A stretch of 64,000 nucleotides of DNA from JAICIG01 sp035532215 (GCA_035532215.1 DATKRK010000416.1:22959-86958), one strand, 5' to 3'. Counted from the first letter of the stretch, positions 44,157 to 52,244 are shown. The notes: generated from the letters alone by a model not told the origin. Numbers and translations: made by a program.

Positions 44157-44294
44157 CTAGCCCGGATTATTCATCAGCCCCGAGAATGCTCGACAAAGCG
44201 CTTCATACTAACCCGAAGCGCTAGCGAGGTAAGGAGATTGCTCCACCTCGCTTGCGCTTCGGGTTGGTGTGGGCTGACGAATAATCCGGGCTAG
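44157..44294. repeat. Dispersed long palindromic repeat, copy A (138 bp)
   Basis: The ends CTAGCCCGGATTATTCATCA and the inverse (CCCGGATTATTCGTCAGCCC read on the minus strand) form an inverted repeat with one mismatch. Inside is a second inverted pair around CCCGAAGCG and CGCTTCGGG. A second copy in the opposite orientation lies at 48026-48160. It occupies the gap between the KAS and acetyltransferase genes. Confidence 0.8.
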
Positions 44295-44347
44295 AGGAGT
44301 TTGCCGACCACTTTCGGCCACTTTCGGCCAGGGAGCAACTCGCGCAA

Positions 44348-44905
44348 TTATTCCGTGATTTCTCGAATAACCCGGCAGGGATTCCCGGCGGCGAACACGC
44401 CATCCGGGACGTCGCGCGTGACGACGCTTCCGGCTCCGATCACGGATTTCGAGCCGATCCTTACGCCCGGGCAAATGATAGCACCGCCCCCGACCCACAC
44501 ATCCGATCCGATCTCGATCGGTTTGCCAAACTCCTGCCTTCGACGCAGTTCGGCATTCATCGGATGGGTGGCGGCGTAGATCTGCACCGCCGGGCCGAAC
44601 ATCGTGAAATTCCCGATCCTGACCGGGCACACGTCGAGCACGACGCAATTGAAATTGAAAAACACCCGCTCTCCGAGCCAGATGTTCTTCCCATAGTCGC
44701 AATAAAAGGGCGGCTGGAGCCAGACGGACTCCCCGCCCTGCCCGAACAGTTGCTTCAGAATCGAGCGTCGAGCGTCGCCGTCCCGTTCACGGGTAAGATT
44801 CAAGTCTTGGCACAAATCTCTCGCACGCTCGCGAGCTTGGACGAGCTCCGCGTCGAGCGGATCGTAAAGCTCTCCCGCCAACATCTTCTCTTGTTCCGTT
44901 GGCAT
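44348..44905 (-). CDS. Maltose O-acetyltransferase-like hexapeptide transferase
   Basis: The ATG at 44905 gives the standard start MPTEQEKMLAGELYDPLDAE; upstream in-frame codons are not family-like. The 185-aa product has the N-terminal Mac helix region, then left-handed beta-helix hexapeptide turns (IGSDVWVGGGAIICPGVRIG, SKSVIGAGSVVTRDVPDGVF) ending AAGNPCRVIREI. The catalytic His is in YAATHPMNA. Members acetylate sugars (maltose, nodulation factors, galactosides) from acetyl-CoA; the acceptor is unknown here. It stands alone, bordered by repeat copy A. Confidence 0.9.
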   Translation of the reverse strand: MPTEQEKMLAGELYDPLDAELVQARERARDLCQDLNLTRERDGDARRSILKQLFGQGGESVWLQPPFYCDYGKNIWLGERVFFNFNCVVLDVCPVRIGNFTMFGPAVQIYAATHPMNAELRRRQEFGKPIEIGSDVWVGGGAIICPGVRIGSKSVIGAGSVVTRDVPDGVFAAGNPCRVIREITE

Positions 44906-45405
44906 CGACGGCTCAAGACCCTCGGTAAAACAGATAACCCGCGGAATTGCCACCCCCAATTCCTAGACCTGACAAAGCACTAGTATGGTAATGAACCTCA
45001 TCTCGGCTTCCCAGAGGCAAGTCGATCGAGAATCGAGATTTACCGCGAGGCCAACTCCGGTTGCCGCGGGCGATTTTAGGGATTATATCAAGGCGGACGC
45101 ACGGCGCTCCACGTCGCAGAAGCCGAAACGAAGGAGGTTCAAGGAAAACTTCGAGGACGTCGAATTGGGCCAGAACATCCTGGACCAGGGCGGTCGAGGA
45201 AATTGACCAGCCAATTCGAAACGTGATGCCGTTGCTCAACGCGTTTTCGGTCGCGCGTCGTGCATTTCCTCGAGCGTCTCGCCTCGGCGGCCAAGCCACT
45301 ACGCCGGTATCGTAGGCACGGCTGCGCGCGACGGACCGATCAAGCGCGGGTCACACGAAGGCGCGGCCGAGGCGGCCGACCGTGAGAGTCAACTGCGGCA
45401 AACGG
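44906..45405. other. 500-bp gene-poor stretch
   Basis: Frames in this stretch are low-quality and lack family similarity or ribosome binding sites. No hairpin or promoter stood out. It leads into the GCCAAGATGGC array. Confidence 0.5.
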
Positions 45406-45851
45406 GCCATCTTGGGGCGGCGACTTGGCGTGGAAACCTACGAGAAAGACCGGAATGCCTCCGAAGATGGCCAACTTCGTCGATCTTCTTGGCCAGGCTG
45501 GCGGCCTTCCGCAACCGGCTACGCCCGAGATGCGGCAGGTGCGACTGGGGCACGCCCGAAGATGGCCAATGGCGCTGGCAACCATCGCCAAGATGGCCAC
45601 TTTCAACGGCCGGCGAATCGCGATTGGCCGGAAACGGCCGGATCAGACGCCAAGATGGCCAACCGCGCCGGCTGTACTTTGCCAAGATGGCCGCCTTCGA
45701 CGGCCGGCGAGGCCCGCGTTTGACCGGCAAGCGCTGGATCAAATGCCAAGGTGGCCAACCGCGCGGGGATTCTTCGCCAAGATGGCCACCTTGGCCTGTT
45801 GGAAGGCCGGATCGCGGGTGAGAACGAAAGGAGTGGCTGCCAAGATGGCCA
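45406..45851. repeat. Array of about nine GCCAAGATGGC dyads
   Basis: Copies of CCAAGATGG or close variants lie near 45406 (inverted), 45463, 45557, 45586, 45648, 45680, 45743 (AAGGTGG), 45774 and 45839, at irregular spacing of roughly 30-95 bases. The full unit is GCCA-AGA-TGGC, a dyad with a 3-base centre, usually followed by A or C. Sequence between units is not conserved except for ACGGCCGGCGA-type patches. Translations on both strands (repeats of AKMAT or PRWPT) are probably accidental. Function is unknown. Confidence 0.65.
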
Positions 45852-45863
45852 GTCACTGCCGCC

Positions 45864-46010
45864 TTACCTGCGCTCGATCGCTTCGCGCAGCACGGCCGCC
45901 GCCAGCCGCAGCCGGGCGTATTCCTCGACGTCGCCGGCGAGTTCGGCCAGCAGGTTCTGGGCCTTGCCGGCCGCCACTTGGACATGCATCCATTCGCCGC
46001 TGACAGAGCG
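45864..46010 (-). pseudogene. Fragment resembling an AAA ATPase C-terminal region
   Basis: Directly after the dehydrogenase TAG, in the same frame, 48 codons read SGEWMHVQVAAGKAQNLLAE, then YARLRLAAAVLREAIERR, and stop. The YARLRLAAAVLREAIERY-type phrase is typical of a helix in large SMC/YhaN-like AAA ATPases, and the fragment stops where such proteins would continue. An internal ATG at 45989 could give a 41-aa peptide. It is most likely a gene remnant. Confidence 0.35.
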
Positions 46011-46985
46011 CTAAGCGACCTGAAACGGCAGCGGGCGGCCTTCCAGCCCGGCCAACAGATTGTCGACGGAAATTTCCGCCATCCGCCGCCGGGTTTCGAG
46101 CGTCGCGCTGCCCAAGTGGGGCACGATCACCAAGTTCGGCAAGGCGAGCAGGCGGTGGCCGCGAGGCAGCGGCTCGGGGTCGGTGACGTCGAGCGCCGCA
46201 GCGGCGATTCGCCCCGTTTCGAGCGCTTCGAGCAAGGCCTGCGTATCGACCACCGGCCCGCGAGCGATGTTCACCAGCGTGGCCGTGGGCTTCATCTTGG
46301 AAAACGCCCGAGCGTCGATCAAGCCCTTGGTTTCTTCTGTCAGCGGGCAAGTCAGCATCACGTAATCGCTCTCGGCGAGCAGATCCTCGAACGCCGCATA
46401 GCGCACGCCGAGTTCGGCTTCGGCGTCTGGGCAGCGGCGCCGATTGTGGTACAACACCCGCATGTCGAAGCCGCGAGCCCGGCGAGCCACCTGCCGGCCG
46501 ATGCGTCCCAAGCCGACGATGCCCAGCGTGGCCGAGTGGACTTCGCGGCCCAGCATGTAGCCCGGATCGTAAACGGTGAACTCGGGCGAACGGGCGTACC
46601 GGTCTCCTTCAATCAAACGCCGCGCCGAGGCCAGCAGCAAGGCGAAGCCCAAATCGGCCGTAGCGCCATCTAAAATGCCCGGCGTGTTGCCGACCGGGAT
46701 GCCTCGCTGGCAGGCGTCGGCTAGGCGAATATGGTCGACGCCGACGCCGTAATTGCTGATGACCTTCACGCCCGGCAGCCGGTCGAGCATCGCGCCGTCG
46801 ACGTGCGGATGCCCGTAGGTATAGATTGCATCGACCGGCTCGCGGCTGCCTTCCACGGCCATTTGCCAGGGCAGCCAGGCGACGCGGCCCTCGAGCAATT
46901 GCAGAATCGCCGGCGCCAGCGGCCCGTCGGCGACCACTCGCGGCAAACCGTGGCGACGGGGTTCGGAAGGAGACGGTGAAGGCAT
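46011..46985 (-). CDS. D-2-hydroxyacid dehydrogenase (glyoxylate/hydroxypyruvate reductase-like)
   Basis: The ATG at 46985 is preceded by GGGAGCTTGC; a farther start at 47030 is less likely. The 324-aa product has the Rossmann motif GLGRIG (158-163) and the catalytic triad R242 (NIARGPVVD), E271 (DPEPLP) and H290 (PHLGSAT). R184 in HNRRR follows the second strand and fits NADP preference. Members reduce 2-keto acids such as glyoxylate, hydroxypyruvate or phenylpyruvate; the exact substrate is open. No pathway neighbours are close. Confidence 0.92.
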   Translation of the reverse strand: MPSPSPSEPRRHGLPRVVADGPLAPAILQLLEGRVAWLPWQMAVEGSREPVDAIYTYGHPHVDGAMLDRLPGVKVISNYGVGVDHIRLADACQRGIPVGNTPGILDGATADLGFALLLASARRLIEGDRYARSPEFTVYDPGYMLGREVHSATLGIVGLGRIGRQVARRARGFDMRVLYHNRRRCPDAEAELGVRYAAFEDLLAESDYVMLTCPLTEETKGLIDARAFSKMKPTATLVNIARGPVVDTQALLEALETGRIAAAALDVTDPEPLPRGHRLLALPNLVIVPHLGSATLETRRRMAEISVDNLLAGLEGRPLPFQVA

Positions 46986-47139
46986 GCAAGCTCCCGTGTC
47001 GTGGTCGATCGTCAGATGACGAGCAATCATTGTTGGAGCGCCCGAAGGCGACAGTCAAGCCGCGAACGGCTCAACCAAGGTCGCAGACACCAGGCCGGGC
47101 GGAAGATGAGGCACTAGCGTGTGAACCGGTTCGTCAGGG

Positions 47140-47820
47140 CTACTTCTTGCCGAACAGCGTCTGAAGCCATCCGCGGCGTTTGGGCGTTTCGACCGCCGTG
47201 GTTTCCCCGTCCGAATCCGAAGCCAAGGCTTCGTAATCGCCTTCCGGTAAGGCTTGCTCGCTCTCCTCTTCGGCGGAGACCGTTTTATACTGTGCCCGGC
47301 TATGAATGAGACGTGCATTGGTCGTGGGGCGGCCTTCCAGGCCGCCGGCCATTGACGGCCTGGAAGGCCGCCCCACATGCCGCCCAACCGACTTGCCTTC
47401 CCTTCCGTCTTTGCCGTCGCCCGATTCTTCGCCGTCCTTGATCTTCTGGCCGCAGTGGCAGCAGACTTTTTCGACGACCCAATTGTAATCGGGAACTTCC
47501 TTTTCCGATTGCTTCTTGACCAGCACGTTCCTCGTGCGAACCTGGGCGCAGACGGGCTTCAAGACCGCGTGGCAACACTTGATCCCCAGCCGGTTGCGCT
47601 CGCACACCTGGCCGCACTTGACGCTCCGGCCGGGGAGGCAAAAGTCTTCGCTTTCGCACTCGTATTCGATCTTGATTTCTTTCTTCTTTCCGCAAACCAG
47701 ACGGCAGACCTTTTTGCAATGCCGCTGGCAACCGCAATGGTCGCAATATTGAAGGCCCGCTTCGCTCGTCGATGCCGTCGCCGCCACGGCGATCGCCAAG
47801 GCCAGTTGCAGAAATCTCAT
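47140..47820 (-). CDS. Cys-rich secreted planctomycete protein with repeat-encoded insert
   Basis: The ATG at 47820 follows GGGGGAATTC, and residues 1-20 (MRFLQLALAIAVAATASTSE) form a signal peptide. About residues 24-135 are Cys-rich (CDHCGCQRHCKKVCRLVC, CVC-type pairs, ending VCCHCGQK), suggesting a disulfide-rich or metal-binding extracellular module. The second half is acidic and charged. Residues near 150-165 (GRPSRPSMAGGLEGRP) are encoded by a 53-bp palindromic repeat (47324-47376), so an in-frame insertion is likely. The C-terminus GWLQTLFGKK is seen in related small planctomycete proteins. Function is unknown. Confidence 0.75.
   Translation of the reverse strand: MRFLQLALAIAVAATASTSEAGLQYCDHCGCQRHCKKVCRLVCGKKKEIKIEYECESEDFCLPGRSVKCGQVCERNRLGIKCCHAVLKPVCAQVRTRNVLVKKQSEKEVPDYNWVVEKVCCHCGQKIKDGEESGDGKDGREGKSVGRHVGRPSRPSMAGGLEGRPTTNARLIHSRAQYKTVSAEEESEQALPEGDYEALASDSDGETTAVETPKRRGWLQTLFGKK
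47324..47376. repeat. 53-bp perfect palindromic repeat inside a coding sequence
   Basis: Arms of 21 bases (47324-47344 and 47356-47376, core GGCGGCCTTCCAGGCCG) match exactly around an 11-base loop. The element keeps the reading frame of the Cys-rich protein open. It is a different sequence from the GGGCGCCCTCGCCCG family. Confidence 0.8.
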
Positions 47821-48025
47821 GCGAATTCCCCCAAATAAGCTTGCACGAGCCGGCAGTTTCGACGCGGCCCCGACAGCGAAACGCATGCCGTCCATGCTCT
47901 CTCATCGGCACTTCGCCGTGGAGACATTTGAGCGGCAGACCGGCCTTTACGCATGCGCGAAGGCTGCAAAACTGCGCAAGCTTTAAGGGCTCCAGACGAG
48001 GGACGGCCAGTCGATCAAGGCAGTT

Positions 48026-48160
48026 TAGCCCGGATTATTCATCAGCCCACACTAACCCGAAGCGCAAGCGAGGCGGAGCAACGCACTTACCTCGCTGGCG
48101 CTTCGGGTTGGTATCGAGCGCTTTGTCAAGTAATAGCCGGGCTGTGAATAATCCGGGTTA
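48026..48160. repeat. Dispersed long palindromic repeat, copy B
   Basis: TAGCCCGGATTATTCATCAG at the left and GAATAATCCGGGTTA at the right form inverted ends. The interior (ACCCGAAGCGCAAGCGAGG ... GCTTCGGGTTGGTATCGAGC) matches the reverse complement of copy A at 44157-44294. The two copies bracket about 3.7 kb. Confidence 0.8.
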
Positions 48161-48180
48161 GAGGTATTGGCCGCGGACGC

Positions 48181-48447
48181 TCAGGTCTCTGCAAATGGTT
48201 GCGCCGAAGAGGTTGCGCCCAGGAAATAGTAGCGCTGCCGGCCGTGCAACTCATCAAGTTCGTAGATGGCGATGCTAGTCGCCGGTTCGCCCGGCACGCT
48301 GCGATGCCCGGCCAGAAGCCGGAAGATGTTGCGGCTGACCGGCAGCGCAACCGTGTCGGCCAGCGACTCCGCCGGGATGGTCACCATCTGCCGATGTCCG
48401 TCGAACGGCCCGCCGATGAACTCGATTTCATAAGAAGTGGCTGCCAT
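48181..48447 (-). CDS. Small hypothetical protein with GGPFDGH motif
   Basis: The ATG at 48447 follows AAGGACGAG, and gives 88 aa: MAATSYEIEFIGGPFDGHRQ, then a middle of short hydrophobic strands and a C-terminal YELDELHGRQRYYFLG. The GGPFDGH pattern with an R-Y-x-F-x-G end is one I associate with small planctomycete hypotheticals. No catalytic motif or membrane segment is visible. The longer frame upstream is Arg-rich and not credible. Confidence 0.6.
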   Translation of the reverse strand: MAATSYEIEFIGGPFDGHRQMVTIPAESLADTVALPVSRNIFRLLAGHRSVPGEPATSIAIYELDELHGRQRYYFLGATSSAQPFAET

Positions 48448-48959
48448 GATCTCGTCCTTTCCTGTACTGATCTCCGTCCGGGCGTTCCTTGAAATCCTGT
48501 CCTCACCCACAGCATTTCGCGTGCCAAAACCAGTTCGTCGCTCATCCAGCGACGTCCGGCGGCAAGTTGCGATCTTTGCGAGCAGCATCGCGATCAAGCG
48601 TTTGCGCGAGGGCGCCGTCGCGACAACTTGGCGCCTTGCCCCGCGATACGCGTATTGCGATTGTGGCAGAACGAGTCGGCGACAAGCTAATCTTGGGAGG
48701 CGCCATTTTTCGCGCCGGGCGTCTGAAAGAAACTGAATTCTTTTCAACCAACGAGAAAGCCGCGCGGCAAAACGGCACAGCCGCGGCATTTTTGTTCAGC
48801 TTCTCGATACGCCGCGCGTTTAAAAACCGAGCCTCGGCGGCGCGCGATTCGCCAGCCCTCCAGCGTTGCGGCGCCCGAGCGGATGCAGTAGAGTCGAAGA
48901 CCAGTACGCGTCCTTGGCGTCAACGATGGCCCGACGTTCGAGCGAAAGGCGGTCTGGCG
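48448..48959. other. 512-bp region without a supported gene
   Basis: This divergent gap separates the GGPFDGH gene and the DUF1559 gene. It probably holds both promoters, but no consensus pair stands out. The frame that runs into the DUF1559 gene from 48489 lacks a ribosome binding site and family similarity before the ATG at 48960. Confidence 0.45.
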
Positions 48960-49847
48960 ATGTCCATTCAATTCACCTGTCCCCAATGCGGCGTGACGAC
49001 CGAGGTCGACGAGCGGTTGGCCGGTCAAACGGGCCCCTGTCGCCAGTGCGGCGCGACGGTGACCGTGCCCGCCGAACCGTCTCAGCCGTTCGCACCGCCG
49101 CCGAAAAAATCATCGGCGCCGATCATCATCGTCGTGCTGGCGGCCTGCCTCGTCGGCGCCGTCGCTTGCGGCGGCGTGCTGATCGCGCTGCTGCTGCCCG
49201 CCGTTCAAGCGGCGCGCGAAGCCGCGCGGCGCAGCCAGTGCTCGAACAATCTCAAGCAAATCGGGCTCGCCCTGCAAAACTACGCCGACGTCTATAAAGA
49301 GTTTCCCCCGCAGTATCTAGCCGACGAAAACGGCAAGCCGATGCACAGTTGGCGAGTGTTGATTCTGCCGTATATGGAACAACAGGCGCTCTACGACCAG
49401 TACGATTTCAACGAGGCGTGGGACGGCCCGCACAACAGCCAATTGGCCGCGCAGATGCCGGCCGTTTTCCGCTGCCCGTCCGATCCGGTCACGGCGACGG
49501 GCGGAACGATTACGAGCTACGTCGGCGTGAGCGGTCCGGGCACGATCTTCGACGGTCCGAAGTCGGCGAACTTCGCCAACATTACCGACGGCTTATCGAA
49601 TACGCTCGCGGTCGTCGAGTTCGCCGGCGGCGGCGTACACTGGATGGAGCCGCGCGATCTGGACGCCAGCCAACTGAGCGGCATCGTCAGCCCGCCCGAC
49701 GGCCAGAACATATCCAGCTATCACCCGGGCGGCGCCAACGCGGAGTTTGCCGACGGCCATGCGCAATTTCTGTCGTCGTCGATCGACCTCCAGTTCCTGC
49801 GCGCACTGACGACCGTCGCGGGCGGGGAGAACGTTGGCGGCTTTTAG
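48960..49847 (+). CDS. DUF1559 (type II secretion pseudopilin-like) protein with zinc ribbon
   Basis: The 295-aa product starts with a zinc-ribbon (CPQC at 8-11, CRQC near 31) of the MJ0042 type, then a Pro-rich linker and one membrane helix (about residues 54-78, IIIVVLAACLVGAVACGGVL). It continues as DUF1559: LLPAVQAAREAARRSQCSNN, LKQIGLALQNY, PYMEQQALYDQYDF, FRCPSDP, TSYVGVSG, and the late H-G-G-A-N-x-x-F-A-D-G-H signature. This family is greatly expanded in Planctomycetes and resembles pseudopilins. Replacement of the usual prepilin leader by a zinc ribbon suggests an anchored protein with a cytoplasmic zinc-binding head. Confidence 0.9.
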   Translation: MSIQFTCPQCGVTTEVDERLAGQTGPCRQCGATVTVPAEPSQPFAPPPKKSSAPIIIVVLAACLVGAVACGGVLIALLLPAVQAAREAARRSQCSNNLKQIGLALQNYADVYKEFPPQYLADENGKPMHSWRVLILPYMEQQALYDQYDFNEAWDGPHNSQLAAQMPAVFRCPSDPVTATGGTITSYVGVSGPGTIFDGPKSANFANITDGLSNTLAVVEFAGGGVHWMEPRDLDASQLSGIVSPPDGQNISSYHPGGANAEFADGHAQFLSSSIDLQFLRALTTVAGGENVGGF

Positions 49848-49901
49848 GCAAGCGGCAAGCATTGTGGCGACACTCTTCCTTATTTTGATCGCGTTTGGAA
49901 A

Positions 49902-50729
49902 ATGAAAGCTTTCGGTTTGCGCTTCCTCGTTCTCGCGACGATCCTCTTAAACCGCTACGCTACCGTAGCGGCCGACGCGCCTCGCCCCAAAAAATTGCTG
50001 CTCTTGGGCCAAGGCCCCGACGGCCACCCGCCAGCGACGCACGAGTATCTGGCCGGGTTGAAAGTGCTCGAGTTGTGCCTGAAGCACGCGCCGCAGATCG
50101 AGGCGACTTTGGAGCGGGCCGACGAGCCTTGGGAGTCCGGTCCTGCCAAGTTGGCCGAGGCCGACGGCGTCGTGATCTTTCTGTCGGAAGGCGCCAAGTG
50201 GGCCCAGGCCGATCCGCGGCGGCTCGACGCGCTGGCCCGGCTGGCCGAGCGGGGCGGCGGCTTCGTCGCGCTGCACTGGGGCATGGGCACGCAGGAGGCG
50301 GCGCCGATCGACGCCTATCTCAAGCTGCTGGGCGGCTGCCACGGAGGACCTGACCGGCGATATGCCGTCGTCGAAGAAACCTTGCGGCCAGCCGAACCGC
50401 GCCACGCGGTCGCCACGGCGCTGGAACCGGTGCGCGTCCGCGAAGAGTTCTATTTCCGCCTGAAGTTCGCCCCGGCGCCCGCCATCGTCGAGCCGGTGAT
50501 GACCGTACCGATCGAAGGCCGCCAAGAGACCGTCGCCTGGGCTTGGCAGCGGCCCGACGGCGGCCGCTCGTGCGGATTCAGCGGCCTGCACTTTCACGAG
50601 AACTGGCGGCAGGCGACCTATCGGCGGCTGGTCGTGCAGAGCGTACACTGGTCGCTGAAACTGCCGATTCCGCCCGCGGGCGCCAACGTCGAAGTGGCCG
50701 AAGAAGTTCTTGCGGGGCCGCAACGATGA
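49902..50729 (+). CDS. Secreted ThuA-like domain protein
   Basis: The 275-aa product has a signal peptide (MKAFGLRFLVLATILL, cleavage near VAAD). The ThuA-like glutamine-amidotransferase-type fold is suggested by KLLLLGQGPDGHPPATHEYL, ADGVVIFLSEGAKW, GGGFVALHWGMG, and VAWAWQRPDGGRSCGFSGLH. No catalytic Cys triad is evident. The family is common in planctomycete genes for carbohydrate degradation. It overlaps the M50 protease start by four bases (ATGA), so the two are translationally coupled. A role in envelope sugar metabolism is inference. Confidence 0.75.
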   Translation: MKAFGLRFLVLATILLNRYATVAADAPRPKKLLLLGQGPDGHPPATHEYLAGLKVLELCLKHAPQIEATLERADEPWESGPAKLAEADGVVIFLSEGAKWAQADPRRLDALARLAERGGGFVALHWGMGTQEAAPIDAYLKLLGGCHGGPDRRYAVVEETLRPAEPRHAVATALEPVRVREEFYFRLKFAPAPAIVEPVMTVPIEGRQETVAWAWQRPDGGRSCGFSGLHFHENWRQATYRRLVVQSVHWSLKLPIPPAGANVEVAEEVLAGPQR

Positions 50730-51850
50730 GGTGGTCGTGGAAGCTTGGCGAAGTCGCGGGCATCGGCATCTACGTCCACTGGACGTTTCTGATCTTGATC
50801 GGCTGGATCGCCATGGCGGACCTTGCCGCAGGCGAGCCGGCCGGCGAGGCGATCAAGGGCATCGGCTTCGTACTGGCACTGTTCGGCTGCATCGTGCTGC
50901 ACGAATTGGGACACGCTTTAACCGCCAAGCGGTTCGGCGTGCGGACGCAGGACATCACGCTGCTGCCGATCGGCGGCCTGGCCCGGTTGGAGCGGATTCC
51001 GGAGAATCCAGTGCAGGAATTTTGGATCGCCGTCGCCGGACCGGCAGTCAACGTCGCCATCGCCGGCATTCTGGCGGCGCTGCTGTTCGTCGCCGGCCGC
51101 ACATTCGGCCGCTGGGAGTCGATTCCCACGCACGGCGACTTTTTCGTGCAATTGATGTATGTCAACGTCGCCTTGGTCGTGTTCAACATGATCCCGGCCT
51201 TTCCGATGGATGGCGGCCGCGTGTTGCGGGCCGTGCTGGCGCATTTTTCGGGCGATTACGTGGCGGCCACGCAGACGGCCGCGAGCATCGGTCAGGCGCT
51301 GGCGATCATGTTCGGCTTCCTGGGCTTGTTGTTCGGCAATCTGATGCTGATGTTCATCGCGCTGTTCGTGTTTGTCGTCGCCCAGGAAGAAGCCCACTCC
51401 GTTCAAATGCGCGCGGCGCTCAAGGGCGTCCCTGTGCGTCATGCGATGATGACCCGCGTCCGCGCGCTCAAGCCCGACGACACGCTTGAAACGGCCGTGC
51501 AGGAGTTATTGGCTGGCGCCCAGCAAGATTTTCCCGTCGTCGTCGACGGCGCCGTCGCCGGGCTGCTATTGCGCGGCGACGTGATGCGCGCCCTGGCCGA
51601 AGGTGGCGCCGAGCAGCGCGTGGGCAACGTCATGCAGCAGGAGTGCGCCACCGTGGAAGATACCGAAATGCTGGCTTCCACGTTCCAACGCATGCGCGAG
51701 AGCAATTGCGGCAGCCTGCCCGTAGTGCGCTCAGGGCAGTTCGTCGGAATGATCACGCTGGAGAACGTCGGCGAACTGTTGATGGTCGATTCCGCCTTGC
51801 GCGAACGCCGCGGCCGGAGCCCTGCGGAAAGCGTGCCGCAAGCAAAGTAG
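50726..51850 (+). CDS. Site-2 protease (M50B) with two CBS domains
   Basis: This is a 374-aa membrane protein. HELGH at residues 59-63 in the first helix block supplies the zinc ligands, and NMIPAFPMDGGRVLRA (near 153-168) supplies the conserved Asp; together these define M50B intramembrane metalloproteases. About six hydrophobic segments precede a C-terminal half with two CBS domains (about residues 240-360), which in this group may sense adenine nucleotides. Substrates are unknown; typical ones are anti-sigma factors. No sigma or anti-sigma gene is adjacent. The start overlaps the ThuA-like gene. Confidence 0.93.
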   Translation: MRWSWKLGEVAGIGIYVHWTFLILIGWIAMADLAAGEPAGEAIKGIGFVLALFGCIVLHELGHALTAKRFGVRTQDITLLPIGGLARLERIPENPVQEFWIAVAGPAVNVAIAGILAALLFVAGRTFGRWESIPTHGDFFVQLMYVNVALVVFNMIPAFPMDGGRVLRAVLAHFSGDYVAATQTAASIGQALAIMFGFLGLLFGNLMLMFIALFVFVVAQEEAHSVQMRAALKGVPVRHAMMTRVRALKPDDTLETAVQELLAGAQQDFPVVVDGAVAGLLLRGDVMRALAEGGAEQRVGNVMQQECATVEDTEMLASTFQRMRESNCGSLPVVRSGQFVGMITLENVGELLMVDSALRERRGRSPAESVPQAK

Positions 51851-51955
51851 ACGCGGCATCCTGCCGCGTTAGCAGCGTAGACGCGGCATCCTGCCGCGTT
51901 CCCAAGGTAGAGGCGGCGTCCTGCCGCGTTTGATGCGGCAGGATGCCGCATCTAC
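51847..51955. repeat. GTAGACGCGGCATCCTGCCG repeats with 30-bp period
   Basis: Three direct units (51847-51870, 51877-51900, 51907-51930) at exactly 30-base spacing are followed by one inverted unit (51931-51955). Each contains CGCGGCA-TCC-TGCCGCG, a hairpin. The array starts at the stop of the M50 protease gene and lies before a convergent small gene, so it may act as a two-way terminator. An extra inverted unit is at 52290-52320. Confidence 0.75.
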
Positions 51956-51964
51956 AGGGGAAGC

Positions 51965-52168
51965 TTACGAGCACGATGCGAGTTCGATTTCCAGCGGACG
52001 CCAACCGGCATCCAAGCTAGCGAAGGAAACCGGCTCAGCCCGGTCGACCGCGGGCGGAGCATACCGGGGCAATAATTCGCTCAGCACTTCGCTCATCGAC
52101 CAGACTCCGCCGCGGCAGCCCGCTTGCTTCGTGGTTGCGTCCAGGCCGTTCTCGACACGCACGTTCAT
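51965..52168 (-). CDS. Small conserved-looking hypothetical protein
   Basis: The ATG at 52168 has a strong GGGAG six bases upstream and a consensus-like promoter 48-76 bases upstream. The 67-aa product begins MNVRVENGLDATTKQAGCRG, continues with SMSEVLSELLPRYAPP and ends LDAGWRPLEIELASCS. No signal peptide or membrane segment is seen. Function is unknown; the operator-like promoter suggests regulated expression. Confidence 0.6.
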   Translation of the reverse strand: MNVRVENGLDATTKQAGCRGGVWSMSEVLSELLPRYAPPAVDRAEPVSFASLDAGWRPLEIELASCS

Positions 52169-52215
52169 CGCAAAACTCCCTACAAGGGCAAAGACACTCG
52201 AATACGTGTACTAGT

Positions 52216-52244
52216 TACTGTACAAAACAGTATACGCATGTCAA
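52216..52244 (-). promoter_or_regulatory. Promoter with overlapping operator-like palindrome
   Basis: On the minus strand a perfect -35 (TTGACA, 52239-52244) is 16 bases from TACAGT (52217-52222). The palindrome TACTGT-N5-ACAGTA (52216-52232) covers the -10 and part of the spacer, the usual place for a repressor site. It differs from the E. coli LexA box (CTGT-N8-ACAG) by spacing. The regulator is not identified. Confidence 0.5.

Noticed and set aside
45406..45851. Similarity of the dyad to the eukaryotic YY1 site (AAGATGGCGGC)
   Set aside because: Short chance resemblance with no meaning in a bacterial chromosome.
45389..46003. Frames of ~200 codons on both strands through the dyad array
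   Set aside because: Both read the repeat in different phases (AKMAT, PRWPT, HLG), and neither has a signal or family; the DNA repeat explains them.
51847..51955. CRISPR array
   Set aside because: The 30-bp period has no variable spacers of usual length; units are adjoining hairpins, and no cas gene is present.
52216..52232. Classical LexA box
   Set aside because: Arm spacing (five bases between six-base arms) differs from CTGT-N8-ACAG, so LexA assignment is not supported by sequence alone.
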